In this document: piece after piece, positions 34,901 through 52,280 of the stretch
Layout: each line of letters opens with the position of its first letter
Numbering within the stretch: the first letter of the stretch is position 1
Source of the DNA: Setaria digitata
Lineage: Eukaryota > Nematoda > Chromadorea > Rhabditida > Setariidae
DNA length: 64,000 nucleotides
Direction: 5' to 3'
NCBI GenBank assembly: GCA_003640385.1
Contig: RCAB01000180.1
Coordinates: forward strand, 1 to 64,000
Notes under the pieces: generated by a model
What the model was told of the DNA's origin: nothing
Databases searched by the model: none
What the model saw: only the letters and a program-made list of their open reading frames with translations
Position numbers and translations under genes: made by a program

Positions 34901-37900
34901 CCATTGACTTTGAATGCTTGTGAATTAAGAAAATTCTTCAAAACAGGCGACCACGTGAAAGTAATCAATGGTCGTTACGAAGGGGATACTGGTTTAATTG
35001 TCCGCGTGGAAGATAATCTCGTCATTTTATTATCGGATCTGACAATGCATGAGGTAAATTTTGTGTCCACATTGTTGTTCAAGGGTGGAATAGTTTTCTC
35101 CCTTCCGGTCCAGTTTTGCATTAATTTTTATTTCAAAAGACATATTAAATTTATTCATAGGCTGCTGTGTTTTTCATGTTTTTTTTTTTCCTGAGAAAAA
35201 CTGTTTTCTGAATAGAAAAAAAAACACATCCGAAAAATCACGCACGCACTACTTTTTGGTTTCCTGAAAAATATTGTATATTGGGATTTGATGCAGTTCC
35301 AGTTTCTGCGAGTTGATGCTAATTCAAGGTTTTAGTTATGTTGTAAATTTTCAGCTGAAAGTATTGCCACGCGATGTTCAACTTTGTGCAGATGTAACCA
35401 CAGGTGTGGACTCATTGGGTCAATTTCAGTATCAGGACCTTGTAATGCTAGATCAACAAACAGCCGGTGTTATTGTTCGTTTAGAAAGAGAATATTTGGA
35501 AGTCTTGAACATGCATGGGAAGGTAACGTATCCCCCTACTTTTTCCTGTTTAATCTGTTATTATTTCATCACTATTTGTTGCACCTTTGTTTAAATTGCA
35601 GGTCGTACGAGTAAAACCTCAAGCAATTCATGGAAAAAAGGATACACGCTTTGCACAGGCACTTGACAGTCAGCAAAACAGCATTCAAGTAAAAGACACA
35701 GTAAAAGTTGTGGACGGACCCTATGCGGTTTGTCTTGTCTAAAGTTTTACATCTCTATATCCAACACAATATTCTATAAAAATTTGCTTTATATTCGATC
35801 GATGATCGAAAAGCGAAAGTTTATCTAGTTGAAACACCTATCTTTTTTGACGTTTTACACTACAGAAAAGCTTTAAATGAGTTTTAGGACGCTGCAGACT
35901 GTTACAGTGTTATCATCGGTGAAATTCTAACTTGGGCTTTGTGAAAGAAGAATGGAATTTTTTTCAGAGTCGTGGTGATGCAGAAGATGAAAAACAGGGC
36001 GAAATCAAGCACATATATCGTTCGTATGCATTTGTGATGTCAAGGAAGCATATGGAAAACGGTGGCTTATTTGTTTGCAAACCAAGGCATTTGCTCTTGG
36101 TTGGTTCCAAAGCAAATACGAAAAGTAAGCCTCAAACATAGGATTGAATTCTGTGTAACTGGTGATTGATGATTTTTGTATTTTTTTTATTTTCGGGAAA
36201 TGATGGAAAATTTACTGCACAGGTGTTGTATTAGATATAGAAAATGGTGACTGTTTCCAAGCCATGACATTTGCTTGGTTTTAACTGAAAACTAAAAGTC
36301 TTCACCTCACATACCATTCAGACTTATGATCACTTAAGCTTTTTTTTTATCAAAGAAAAAATGCAACATTGAGTGGCTTTACGATTTTTTTTGTCATTTT
36401 CTGATGAAAATTTTTTATTTGCAGTTGGTGATTTTATTGTAAAAGGATTAGCAACACCTGATCCGTTCTCAAGTCCTCGACATGTTGAGCTAGGTGGACA
36501 AACACCTCGACCTGGTAACATGTCTAGCGGCAGAAGCGTGAGAGGTGGAGCAACTCCTTCCCAGCATGGCAAGTTTTTATACTGCAGTTTTATTATACAG
36601 ATATTCATTTACGTGAATTGCTAATTCGGTCTTCACTTTCTCGTCCCATATATTATTACTTGCTTTTGCGTCTTTTATATTTCTCTTTTCGATTTTCTTT
36701 TTCTTTCCTTAATGATGATTTCTTGCAGTCATTTTCAAAATCAAAAAGCAACCATCATTTATAAACAAAAAGCATGTTTATGTTTTTTTTTTTTTTTGTT
36801 GTAGCAGAATTAATTTGTTCCTTTTTTAGATGGTAGCTCTGTAGGTGTACCGAGTACAGGTGGCTTTGACTCACAAAATCGAGTACGACGAGATAATCAG
36901 ATAATTGGAAAAAGTGTAAGGATCACACAGGGGCCTCTGAAGGGTTATTTCGGTATTGTCAAGGATGCCACTGAACAAACTGCTCGTGTTGAACTTCATT
37001 CCAATTGCAAGGTTTTTATTTCTTATATTTTATAACAGCTTGTTCTTGATCTTATTGTCAGTTCATGTGTTTTTTGGAAGGAAGAAAGTAAGCAATATAA
37101 GGGAAAACGAGGTCCCTATGTCATAACTATATGTTCATATTTTCAGTAATATAGTAAAGATAATTTTCCATAAATTTTGTTAGACAATTAGTGTTGACCG
37201 CTCACGAATAATGATTGTTGGTGATGGTACACCTGGTGGTACGATAATCGGTGGATTGCTTGGTAGAACACCCTCTGGTGACAGCCGAACACCAATGTAT
37301 AGCGGTGGTGGTAAAACTCCTATGTATGGTGCTCAAACGCCAATGTATGGTTCACAGACGCCTATGCATGAAGGAGGTAAGAACAGTTGTACAAGAAAAG
37401 GAGAAGGCTATACAAAAGATCAAAGATTTTAACTTTTGCAAGTGATAGTTTAAATATTATGTTTGATGTAGTTCTTTTTTTTTTTTTTTTGTCGAGTTAC
37501 AACTGTTGGTAAGAATTTTTGTCCGCTGACAGAAAAAAAAAGAAAAAACTGCATGAAGAGTTGAACATCTGTTGGTGTTCTTGATGGATAAACTTCTTCT
37601 TCATTTAGGACGTACTCCGCATTACGGTGCTTTGACACCATCATATGATGGTGGACGTACTCCCGTCCATTCTTCGGCTTGGGATCCATCTACAACACCA
37701 GCACATCCAATCGGTGACGATGTTCATTACGATGAGCCCTCATCACCCTTCAATGTGCCTACTCCGGGTGCAATGAATCCTCATACTCCTGGCTATAATC
37801 CTGAATCTTCTCTTGGTAAAATTTACTTTTCCGGAATTACTGTAATCCAGAATTTATTTATTTTTTTCAAGCAAAAGAAACAACATTGTAAATAATATGT

Positions 37901-38891
37901 GTGTGTAATTGCAGGGCAGTCATACGCGCCAATGACTCCTGGAGGAATGTATGCAGATTACGCTGCTCCGAGTCCTTTCTCGGATGGTCGTAAGTTTGCA
38001 CGCATATTTTTCTAAGACTCTTTTTAAAAAAATCTCTTTAGTTAGAATCTTGGATGTGAATGTTAGAACTTACGATTAGCTTTCTAGTTAACCATTACTG
38101 TTTTAGGTTCAAATGCAGGCAGCACTGTAGCCGGTTCTGGTGCTATACGTAAGTATTTATACTTAATCGTGGAAGTAATGAGGTGAAGTTTTTGATTTTT
38201 TTTTTTTTTAGCAAATTTCTGTATTTAATGGACTTTGCAGCACAACATGTTTTGAATTCGGGCGAATGGGTATCGATTGATATGGTGGTGCGTTTCCGTG
38301 ACAACTATGACGATGACGAACTAAAGGGGCTGGAAGGAACTGTTAAAAATGTTGACACAGTGGTAAGCGAAATTTGATTTTCGCCTTTTTCTTATTACTG
38401 GTTTCTCAGATTAACAGGTCTCTGGATTTTCAGGAGGGTCGTTGCAGCATTTATTCATTCGAATTAGATCGCGAAGTAACAGCATATTTTGATCAAATTC
38501 TTCCTGTCAAACCTCAGCAGGGTGATAGGGTACGTTCTACCTACTGAATTTGTGATTAAAGAAACGCAGTGGTTTTTATAATTATAGGCTTAAAAAGTTA
38601 AGAGGCGGAAGTTTTCACTCACAGATTAGAAATTAATTTTGTGAAATTATTCATGCTAACATGTTGTGAAGGGATGATTAGTTTTTCGGAAGGTTACTTT
38701 GAGTGTTGAATTCTAGCTTAAAGATTAATTTTTACCTTGATTGTATTTAGGCAAAAATAATTTATGGTGACGATATTGGTATCAGCGGAACCTTGGTGTC
38801 TGTGGACAATACTGAAGCAGTGGTTAAAACCGATAATAATGACATTGTTTTGAGTCATATTGAATCGCTTTGTCGGATGGAAAATTTATGA
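31918..38891 (+). CDS. SUPT5H: Transcription elongation factor SPT5
   Basis: Large subunit of DSIF (SPT4-SPT5), which travels with RNA polymerase II, controls pausing and elongation, and recruits RNA-processing factors. I place 24 exons: 31918-31989, 32119-32187, 32281-32385, 32456-32643, 32734-32968, 33052-33297, 33416-33508, 33604-33671, 33891-33993, 34212-34287, 34449-34600, 34898-35053, 35355-35522, 35602-35727, 35968-36124, 36425-36568, 36830-37011, 37184-37376, 37609-37815, 37915-37989, 38107-38148, 38241-38362, 38434-38529, 38751-38891. They give about 1071 residues. Domains: a very acidic N-terminus (to about 140), NGN domain from about 193 ([12 protein letters not shown]), several KOW domains ([31 protein letters not shown]), then a CTR rich in TPMYG/RTP repeats, and a final KOW ([11 protein letters not shown]). 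The intron after 36568 needs a GC donor; the exon at 34212 has a tandem acceptor. Confidence 0.94.
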
Positions 38892-39726
38892 TCCTTTCGT
38901 AATTTCTAATGTTTTTCCACATCTTTTCGTTTTTATTTTGGAACTAGTGGTTGGGGAGCAAGATACTTAAAACGATATGAGATTATCTTGATAATAATAT
39001 GTGATGCAGTTATGTTATTAAAATAATGCAGGTTATATTTGTTGATCCTGAAATTTCCTGGTGGCAGAAGAAGAGCTCACGAAAGTTTTTATGGAAGCTT
39101 GGTACTTTCAAGGTTCCTCCTTTTAAAAGTTCATTCCAGTAGCTGCTTTATTGTGGTTTATCGTAACTGTTTCGTTTATGTTGTTGTCATTTTAAATACT
39201 GTAAGATTATTAAAACGAAATTTATCCTGAAAAGTGTATATTGTAGCTTACAGTATGGCAAAAAAGTTTCTTTTTTTTTTCAACTTTGTTTACAGAATCT
39301 TGTAGCTTGAACTTTCTGTTCAAGATGCATTATTCACACTGTTATAGTCTGATTTGGTTATGTTATTTGGAGCTTTGTTTGTCTGCATTTTTCTCAAACG
39401 AATTGGAAGGTGTCGTGATGGCTGATTTAAACTTCGCTTTATTGTTGGCTACATAATGATATTTTTAGTTTCTCCGTTGTCATTTTGACAGTCTTTTTCT
39501 TTTTTGGATCAGTCTTATCTTTGTATTTTTTGATTCAGTTTTATATATACCTTTTATGATTATTAATTAAATTTTATGCTTAAAATTGAAAATTAAATGA
39601 AGTGTATAATGGTGTTTTAGTCGAAATGGTTTCTTACCAGCTGTACTGGATTTCCTTTCTTCAGTGACTTTTGCTGTTATTTCAATAGCCTTTCTTGGAT
39701 CGCCATATGTAATATTAATTTTAGGT
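38892..39726. other. SPT5-MFAP1 spacer
   Basis: About 835 bp, AT-rich. No exon is supported. A strong acceptor (TTAATTTTAG, ending at 39724) lies two bases before the MFAP1 ATG and is a likely spliced-leader site. Confidence 0.5.
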
Positions 39727-42700
39727 ATGGGAGAATTCACGCCAAAGTTTGAGCGAGATTTGGAAAGTCGTAGTACTGGCCCGAAGGCCTTACCAACTGC
39801 TGGTGCTATTGCTGTGAGAAATGAAAAGGGTGAGATTACAATGCAGAAAGTGAAGGTGGTTCGATATATGGCTGGGAAAGTGTAGGTTTTTCGCTAAAAA
39901 AGTGAACTTTTACATTGCTACCGTTACTCTCTACAATTGGTGTAATGAAATAGTTGGATACTTGGTTCTGTACTCTGGACAACTAGGTGTTAATGTTTTG
40001 TTGAAGTTAAGGTATTGTTTTTTCTGATCAACATTTTAAAGGTTTATTATATATTTGAAAGCTTTATTTACATGGAGCAATTACTACTGAGAATAAAAAA
40101 AAACTGCGATGTAGAAGATGGAAGTGATTTGTTATATGTTAAATTCGTAAATAATGCCTGCTTCAGACCAGCATATGCCGTAGGAAAAAATGATTCGTCG
40201 GGCGGTGAGCAGAGTGATGATGAGCACGAGAAACCTCTTAATGATGCTTGGCACAAAGAAACGTTAGTTCATGTTTTTCGATCATTATGGAATAGGATTT
40301 ATTTAATTTTAACGTTAGGTTGAGCAGAACAAGAATGATTCACATCCAAGGGTACCTAATTAAACAAAGTATAGTAATACATATAAAACTGTTGAGAGTT
40401 TTCGCCAGTGCTATATTCAGTATGTAGTCACTTCTGGACCGAGATACTATTTGGTCAGTATTGTTGTCTTCTTTTTTTTGTTTTAAATTTCCTTATAGGT
40501 TTCGTATTCTCCATTAAAAATATTATACATAAAGGGATTAAATACGGAATGCTGTTAGCTTTCAGATCTAAATATAGAGATTTGAAATTGTATATTAGTG
40601 AAGAAGTGAAGATATTTAGGAGACGCACAGCTGATGTAGGCAAAGAAGAAGTAGATGCAGCATCGAGCTCAGATGACGATGAAGAAGCCGAAAAAAGACG
40701 GACGAGGGCAAGATTACGACGAATGCAATTAGAAATGCAGGAAGCTCCCATAGAAGAGGATGAGCCTGATGAGGATGATGAGGTGAGCGTGCTTCTTGCA
40801 AGAATTCTGGTTGATCACATAGGTCGTTGCAATATTTTCTCTTAGCCTTTTCCGTATGTAATGATTGAATAGCTTAAAATTAGTAATTTTTCTTGTTTAA
40901 GCACAGAAAAATTACTAGTTTGAGGTTAAAAGAAAAAGGATGAAACCTGTCTTTGTCGAAAATTGTTTTTTCATATTTCTTACTTTTAATTTTCAAAAGA
41001 AGAAATTTCCAGGAAGAATTTGAGAGACGGCGAGCGTTACTGAGGGCGCGTGCACTGATCAAAGAGGAAGAGGAATTGATAGGAAAACAAGAGGAAGCGG
41101 AAGAAGATGAAGATAGTGAAGAAGAATCGAGTGAGGAAGAAAGTGAGGAAAGTGAGGATGAAACCGTACCAAGAATGAAACCTGTCTTTGTCGAAAAGTA
41201 TGTTTATTTAGTATGTTATTTTGCAACTGTCGAATTTCTAATTGGAAATTTGATTTTTATGCCGCTGTTTTTAGGAGTAAACGGATAACAAAAATAGAAG
41301 AAGAAAAGGAGAAAGAACGTGCCAAAAGACAGCAAGCTGAAGAGCTGGAAAAAAAGGAACGGCGGAAAAAAGAATCTGCGAAGGTAACTCCCTCCTTAAT
41401 GTTTTTTCTTTTCGTTTTCGATTTCTCTTGTTGCTGTAGTTTTTTTTTTTTTCTTTTTTCTGCGTTTACATCTTTCCATCATCTTAAAAAATATTGTCTC
41501 TATCGACATTACATCCTTAGTCAGTTGTGAAAATAGATTTGGTCTGAATTCTCCATGTCTTTACAAAAACATTAGCATGCTTTACTTTACTATTGCAGCT
41601 ATTCACTAGAGAGCATTTCTACATATCCATAGTATATGCAAAATACACATGAATGTCGTAAAAAAATAAGATTTTGAAAAACAAAACTCGTTGGATATTC
41701 CAAAACTTCCTTTTAATAATTTGTAATAAAAAGTTTTAGTTATTAGAAGAAGTTTTACGACATGAGGCAGAGATGGAAAAAAGGAAAAAAGAAGATAACA
41801 TCGACTTGACATCAGTAGTGACAGATGATGAAAATGAAGAAATTGCGTATGAAAGTTGGAAGCTTCGTGAAATGAAACGACTAAAGAGAAATAAAGAAGA
41901 ACGCGACGCGTAAGTATCAAATTGCTTTGCCGTTTCCTTTAAGGAGGATTTTGCCAGACTATGAATCTGTATCCTAATGTAATACAATATTAGGTGATTA
42001 AATAGAAGTCCTAATATTATACTTTTTTTGGAGAAGAATATCTGCAGTTGGTTTCAAGCTAAAACAGAATTATTGTGAGATTTGCTCTGTACTTAGTTCT
42101 GATGTTCTCAGCTTAGGGACTTGATTTACAGAGGATTTAGAGATCTGATTCATAAGTTTAAATTGGCTTCCATATTTGTTGATATACATTTTTACAGTTA
42201 AATTTGCAGACTAGCACGAGAAAAAGCGGAGTTAGATCGAATACATAGTATGACAGAGGAAGAACGAAAGCAATATTTAAGGATGAATCCAAAAATTATT
42301 ACAAATATGGTTAGTGATTTCTACCTACATCTTTTCACTTCAATTAATTTATTTAAAGTTGTTAAGCTTTAATAAATATCTTAGTTATGCACGTCTATTT
42401 CCATAATTCTATTATTTTCGTGCTTTTTCTCTTTAACCAGCATCAAGTTATGGCAGTGATTTCTCTGTGCAGGTTTATTTGGCTGAAGAGATAATAAATA
42501 TTTTCCAGTCATGTTTAGTTTCTTTTACTTATATTAGAAAGCTAATTGCTTGGAGTTCTTTCAAACAATTGGCTTTCATTTGCTAGATACGTTTTCTTGA
42601 TTTGATTTCGCTTTGCAGCAGAAGAAAGGTAAGTACAAGTTCCTCCAAAAGTATTTCCATCGTGGAGCATTTTATTTGGATATCGAAGATGATATATTTA

Positions 42701-43357
42701 AACGAGATTTTGCTGAAGCAACACTAGATGATCAGTTCGATAAATCTGTACTTCCCAAGGTTATGCAGGTAAAAATTATTGAACTAAATTGGATTGTTAG
42801 TTTTAATCGATGAAAGTAGTAGTTTGAGTTCAGACCAGTTCACTGTTATATGATTTTTCTGACTGCTAAGGTAAAAGGAATAAAAATTAACAGTAAAGGA
42901 GAGGAGCAAAGGCATATGAAATAGATAATATTAATGTAACTCAGCGAAACATAATCACAGGAGTAAAGGAGTTCTCTACCTGCTTTGTTTCCTATTCGGA
43001 AATAAACGGTACTGTTTATCAAATGGTAAGTGGGAAATAGATGTTATCTTAGTATAGTTTAAAAAATCACAAGATTATCATGTAACTTGGACGTGCTACA
43101 TGGTACTTTAGAAATATTTGGATAGTCCATCTCTTTGTTTTATAAGTTATAAAAAGTAGCTTTTGTTTGAGGTGAAAAACTTCGGAAAAGCTAGTCGCTC
43201 AAAGTGGACACATTTGACAGCGGAGGATACCACTGACCATCAGGGTGCTTGGGCTGCTACTACAGCACTAAATAGTAAATTCCTTGTCAAGCATGCTGGC
43301 GGTATGAAAAACAACTTTGAAAGGCCTGCTGCAAAGAAACGAAAAACTGACGTATAG
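39727..43357 (+). CDS. MFAP1: MFAP1 spliceosomal protein
   Basis: Component of the spliceosomal B complex, needed for pre-mRNA splicing despite its historic 'microfibril' name. Nine exons, 39727-39881, 40167-40262, 40566-40782, 41013-41197, 41275-41383, 41740-41909, 42210-42309, 42619-42768, 43172-43357, give about 455 residues. It is collinear with human MFAP1. Key blocks are [20 protein letters not shown], the acidic and arginine-rich middle ([14 protein letters not shown]), [10 protein letters not shown], then the conserved C-terminal block: [50 protein letters not shown], ending [13 protein letters not shown]. Highly charged throughout. The last-but-one exon has tandem CAG acceptors. Confidence 0.94.
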
Positions 43358-45153
43358 TCTCTTCATTATATTTCAAAAAAATATTCCATCATTGTGGAAA
43401 TCGGATTTTCAATTTGTATGTTTTCCATTTTCTCAGTATTAAAAATATGCTTGTCGTTGATATCATTCAGTTGGTTATCTAGTTTCTTAAATGGAATTGT
43501 GTGAGGTGAGGCTTGTATGCTTCTGAGTTTAACGATTTCTAATTAATTGATTCATTCCTAACTGCTTGGAGAGGTACGAGAAATGGTGGTAAGGAATATT
43601 GTTCATCGTCTTATCTCTGTGTAGTGAATTTGTGAAAATCATCGTGACAATTCCTTTTTTCATGGAGTTTTTCTTTGAAATATATGTGTTTGTGGTAAAT
43701 ATAGTTAAAGGCTGCTAATATTCTGTTGAAAAATGTCTCATCGTCAATAGATGAATAAGGATCAATGTAATTTTTGCATTCTTGATATAGTTATTATATT
43801 AATTTATGGATAAACGCGTCTGTTAAATGACGCACTAAATGTCTGCACTGCAGCCTATTAAACTGGGGCCTGAAAGCTAGGAAATAATTTTAGAACATAT
43901 GCAGGAAAAGTAATCTGGATGAGAAAGGGAAATAAAAAGAAAAGCGAATCATCACAAAAGTGTAGATGAAAGATTATCCGTCGCTATTTCAGAAGATCTG
44001 AGCTGTGCTATTACTGTTCTCATTATCTAAGCAGAAATGACTTTCGTAGATTATTTTAACTTATCCGTTATCTGCCGGACTCCTTCGATAGTGTACCTTT
44101 TCTCTTCTTTTCATCACGATAATCCTTATATACCAAAGTTATTTTACTTATTCCTAATCGATCTGTGAGTGACGGAATTGTTAATTATTATTTTTTTTTC
44201 TTTTGTGAGTTATATTCGCCTTAGTTTTTTTTTGAAATATTTCTTTATTGTTTCAATTTCACTATTTTATACATTTATGAATTTTCGTATTTTTTTGGTT
44301 CGTGTATCAACTCAGGGAGTACTGCATGTTCTATCTTCAGCTAACTTTTCCGCTTAATAAATACTTCCTCTAATTTCATAAGCCTTATGGGATTTCTAGA
44401 AATAGAGCTAGTAGTTGCCTGTTGCACATTTAGACCCGTACCGCTACTGTTATATTTATTTAATACATGTTTTGGTACAGAGTTTTTCTTTCATTTCAGC
44501 ATATTCTGTGATCGATGAAGGCCATTTTTTTTTTTTTTTTTTTTTCAGCAACTAAGATATATAGCAAAGGAACAATGAATGAATAAGTAAGATGAGGGTG
44601 CTTCTTTAAATGATAACAATCATGGATCACATGGTAGATCTGTTACTCTAAATACAAAGTAGGTTCTAGACGTAAATTCTTCTACGATCGGATTGAAAAT
44701 CTTCTAAAGGTTGCCCTTAACCAATACTGATATCACTGGAATGCAGTTTATCATTTTGCACTAGACAGAATAAAGGTTGGTCATATCAGTGGTTGAGACA
44801 AACGGCTATTAAATATTTGCTTAAGGATAATTTGCTTTTCTTTCTGTAGTAGAAGTAGTAGAAGATTACAGTAGTAGAAGTAGTAATCAATGCTATTAAA
44901 ATAATCTCCACAAAGGGAACAAAAATAATTGGTGATTATCATTGTCTACTAATAATTATCCTTAAAGGGATAACGATTTTCGTATTCATCGTCAAAGTAA
45001 TCTAAAGTATTTTGGTGCACTTCACTTTTTTTTTTTTTCCTTGTTTTTTTTTTTTTTTAGTTCTTATCTATCACGTATCACTCAAATAGATATCGTCTAT
45101 GTCGGCATTTTATGGTTCTATGAAAATATTCCTTAACCGTCATCATTTCAGAT
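43358..45153. other. MFAP1-RIOK2 spacer
   Basis: 1.8 kb, AT-rich, with poly-T runs (44526-44547, 45027-45059) and a small AGTAGTAGA-type repeat at about 44850-44890. No gene is supported. The acceptor CATCATTTCAG ends at 45151, two bases before the RIOK2 ATG (probable spliced-leader site). Confidence 0.5.
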
Positions 45154-48952
<3,799 letters not shown>

Positions 48953-49401
48953 CGCACTTGGATGTTTTAAAGTCATGTTTACGAAATTTATTGTTTGCTG
49001 GAACTGTGTATTATGTTGTTGAACTCGGCAAAACAATGTTTAGTTAAGGAGTTAATCAGTTCGTATATTATGAAGTGCTTTCATCGCCCATACTTTAGAC
49101 GAATTCGAACTTACTTTATCTTTTTCTTTTTGTCTGATGGGATTGCGGATTTCACTTAAAATTCTTGTGGCTTGAACTGAGGCTAAAATTTTTCTGTTGT
49201 TGCTCCTCGCTTTGCCTGTGTATTTGTGGATTATATAATAAATCTGATTACATGTTATGTTTATATCTGGAATCGGGTACAAATAACCTTGTCAATTTAT
49301 GAGTTCACAGCAGAGTTGTAGGTTTTGATTAGCTACAGTGTAACATTACGGTTTTTTCAAATGTGCGGCCTAATTTTCCAGGTCATTCTACTAAGGTAAA
49401 T
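48953..49401. other. RIOK2-HPRT spacer
   Basis: 450 bp. An acceptor (AATTTTCCAG) ends at 49381, about 20 bases before the HPRT ATG. No further gene is seen. Confidence 0.5.
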
Positions 49402-51056
49402 ATGGAAAAAAGTTATTCAGAATTTTCGAAGATTTCAATTCCGGACAACACCGAGGTAATTTGATTGTCACTGTTTGATTATGGACTATGGGAAAGTTGA
49501 GAAAAGGCCGATAAATTCTTTGAAATTTTCAGTTCAAATTGGAATCATTTGTTCTTCCACAGTGTTACTATGGTGACTTAAAATCTGTGCTGATACCAAA
49601 AGGACTTATATGTGATCGAATTAAGTGCCTTGCTCGAGAAATATTCGAAGCAATTGGTGATAAAGTAATGTTTTACCCCGTCCAGTTTTTTCTTTTTTTT
49701 TCTTTATTTCACAACCAGAAGAAAAGAGATTTCTTCTTAAATTGATCAACTTTGTAAGTTCTAATTGATATTAAAAATTCCGTAAAAGTTTTTTCTTACG
49801 TTTTATGGAACTTCTTACTGCAGCCACTTATAATACTTTGTATCCTGAAAGGTTCATTTCGATTTTTTACCGAATTAGTTGATGAATTGGTAAATGTTCG
49901 ATCATCTTGTGTTCATAAATTGGAGGTTGAATTCATTCGGGTTAAGGTTAGCTTTACAACTCATTCGGCTATAATGTTATAACGAATAACGTGTTGATGT
50001 GTTATTATAATACATAATGCGTAGGAAAGTCAAGTCATAACAGATGAATGGGGAATTCTCTTTGAAAAGAAAGGTTGTAACAAAGTAGAATTGCGAATTC
50101 CTATTAATTAACATATGCAGATTTTATTTTTAAACACTGCTATTGTGCTAAATGTTTTACCTTACATCCAAAAAAAAAAACTTTTTTTGCTAACCTATAG
50201 CATAATGTATTGATTTATGTGCCAAATCGATATCGCAGTCATTTAATGCCATATTTGTTTTAGAGTTATACAAATTCACAGCGTTCTGGGACACTAGAAG
50301 TAATCGGTCTTTTGAGTTCAAAACAACTTGAAAATAAGAATGTCTTGGTAAGGCATTTGTATATTTTCAATGCTTACCTTTCCTTTAATATGAAATGTTA
50401 TTCCCTGAAATTAAATGATTAGTGTCGCATTTGTCTTCTTAGTCAGCCGTGATAGTTTTGTCAATAAATGCATTACCAAACCAATTAGGTGGAGAAGTCG
50501 GTATTGCGGATTAGAGATTGTTTATGCTGACATGTACTAACTGCATCATATATCTCATTTGTACACGGTGAAATTTTTTGTAAAATAATCTGACTCGTAT
50601 AACAGTTCATACATTACAGGTTGTAGAAGATATCGTGGATAGTGGCACAACGATGTCACAGCTTCTCAATACTCTAGAAGAAATGGGTGTAAAGCAGAAA
50701 TGGACCGCAGTTTTGTTGTCCAAGCGATGCATAAGAGAATATGAGGTTTCTCGCTTTTTGTTTTGTATTATGAAAAAAAAAAAAAGAAAAAAAAAAGCAG
50801 ATCAAATATCATTCGTAAATTTAATGAAATGGATTTAACTGGACTATTTAACGTCATATAGAATTGTTGTAATTTTATAAATTTGGCATCCTTATTGGTA
50901 GTTTGTTTCCAGGTAAAAGAAGATTTTGTGGCTTTCGACATACCAGACAAATTCGTTGTGGGTTTCGGATTGGACTATAATCAGAAGTTTCGTGACCTGG
51001 GACACATATGTATAATAAACGAAGCAGGTATTGAAAAGTACAGGGTAACAGAGTAG
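49402..51056 (+). CDS. HPRT1: Hypoxanthine-guanine phosphoribosyltransferase
   Basis: Purine salvage enzyme converting hypoxanthine or guanine plus PRPP to IMP or GMP, in the cytosol. Six exons, 49402-49455, 49533-49664, 49824-49946, 50264-50347, 50620-50745, 50913-51056, all joined in phase 0, give 220 residues, the usual HPRT length. Motifs in order: [10 protein letters not shown] (pyrophosphate-binding loop, LKGS), [16 protein letters not shown] (flexible catalytic loop with conserved SY), the PRPP loop [11 protein letters not shown], and the purine-binding end [28 protein letters not shown]. No C-terminal targeting signal is visible (ends KYRVTE). The spliced-leader-like acceptor at 49381 supports the start. 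Confidence 0.94.
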
Positions 51057-52280
51057 ACTCTGTAAGCCTTCGGTAATATCAGCGTAATATCAGCCGACTT
51101 TTCAGTTCTTTTATATCAGTAGAGACTGAATGCTCTGTAATACTCTTTCCTTTTCTATTATGACCTCTAAGGACAGTAGAGATTTTCAAGCTCTAAGGTC
51201 TCTAACTGTCGTGACGTTAGTCTATGACCGAGGAATCATTGAGGTACTAAAGATGTTTTCCCTAATAGCTCTAAATTAGAAAGTGTACTTGCAGTATTCA
51301 ATACCAGATTCATTTCACAAAAATCTTAAGTCATATTTTACTTTAGCGCAATCTTCGATAATTAATATATTAGTAATATTAGTAGGAGGATCTTTAGTAG
51401 GATCTGTGGATAGTTTTAGTTTTCCAGATTATAAATAGATTTCTTTTTAATGAATATAATTGTAGTTGTTTGATTGTTGCCGCCGACAAGAATTACCAAG
51501 CTTTGTTGTATTCTTTGCTCTGCTCTTTCTCCCTTTAACTTTATTTAATCTATTTTTTTTATTTTCAGTGTTTCTTCAATCATTTTTGAAACATAGTTTT
51601 TGTTTGTTATCTTTTATATTTTGTTGTCTTTCATATCACTTTTCAATTTCCATATTTTTTTCTTGATTTCAAGCAAAGTTTGTACAAATTTTGATAAACT
51701 TTCCAGTGGATTGTTTTAAAAAGAGCTACTAAGCTACTCTGGTTACCTTATGCACTGATGTTGCTAAATCAACAAGGACTTTACCCGCCAATAGGAATTT
51801 TCAAATAAAATTTTAATATCTATCAAGTATTAGAGAGTTAATCGAATAGATTAATATAACCTGCGCATCACAATGCAGCACTTTTTTTTTCCCAATAAAA
51901 ATATTTTTCAAGTTAGATCATTAAAATAGGTTTGAAAAACTCTCTGGGAATGAAGGTAGTGAGTAAAGAAAAAATATTACGAACTTGCACTGTCAGTGTT
52001 TGCTACAATAGCAGCTTCTAAGGAGTCTATTCTCGTGCTTATGTTTTCATATAGAGTTTTGGATCCATTATTAAGTTTACTAATATATGGGAAAATTCAG
52101 TTCTGTTTAGGAAAGAGTTATTTTTTAATTCCCTCAAGAAGATTTTGAACTCACGAGGAAATAATGGTAGTTGTGATAACTGTGAGGAGAAATCAGTTTT
52201 AAAGAGTAGTGGAGAGATGTGATTTTGCAGTATTTTTTCTGTAATTCAAAATGATAAATTGTTACTTTTTTTTTTTGATA
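51057..52280. other. Spacer downstream of HPRT
   Basis: 1.2 kb, AT-rich. A T-rich stretch at 51466-51666 yields a hydrophobic open frame without features of a real gene. Nothing else is supported. Confidence 0.5.

Noticed and set aside
51466..51666. Phe/Leu-rich possible membrane protein
   Set aside because: Produced by T-rich intergenic DNA; no start context, conserved pattern or splice logic.
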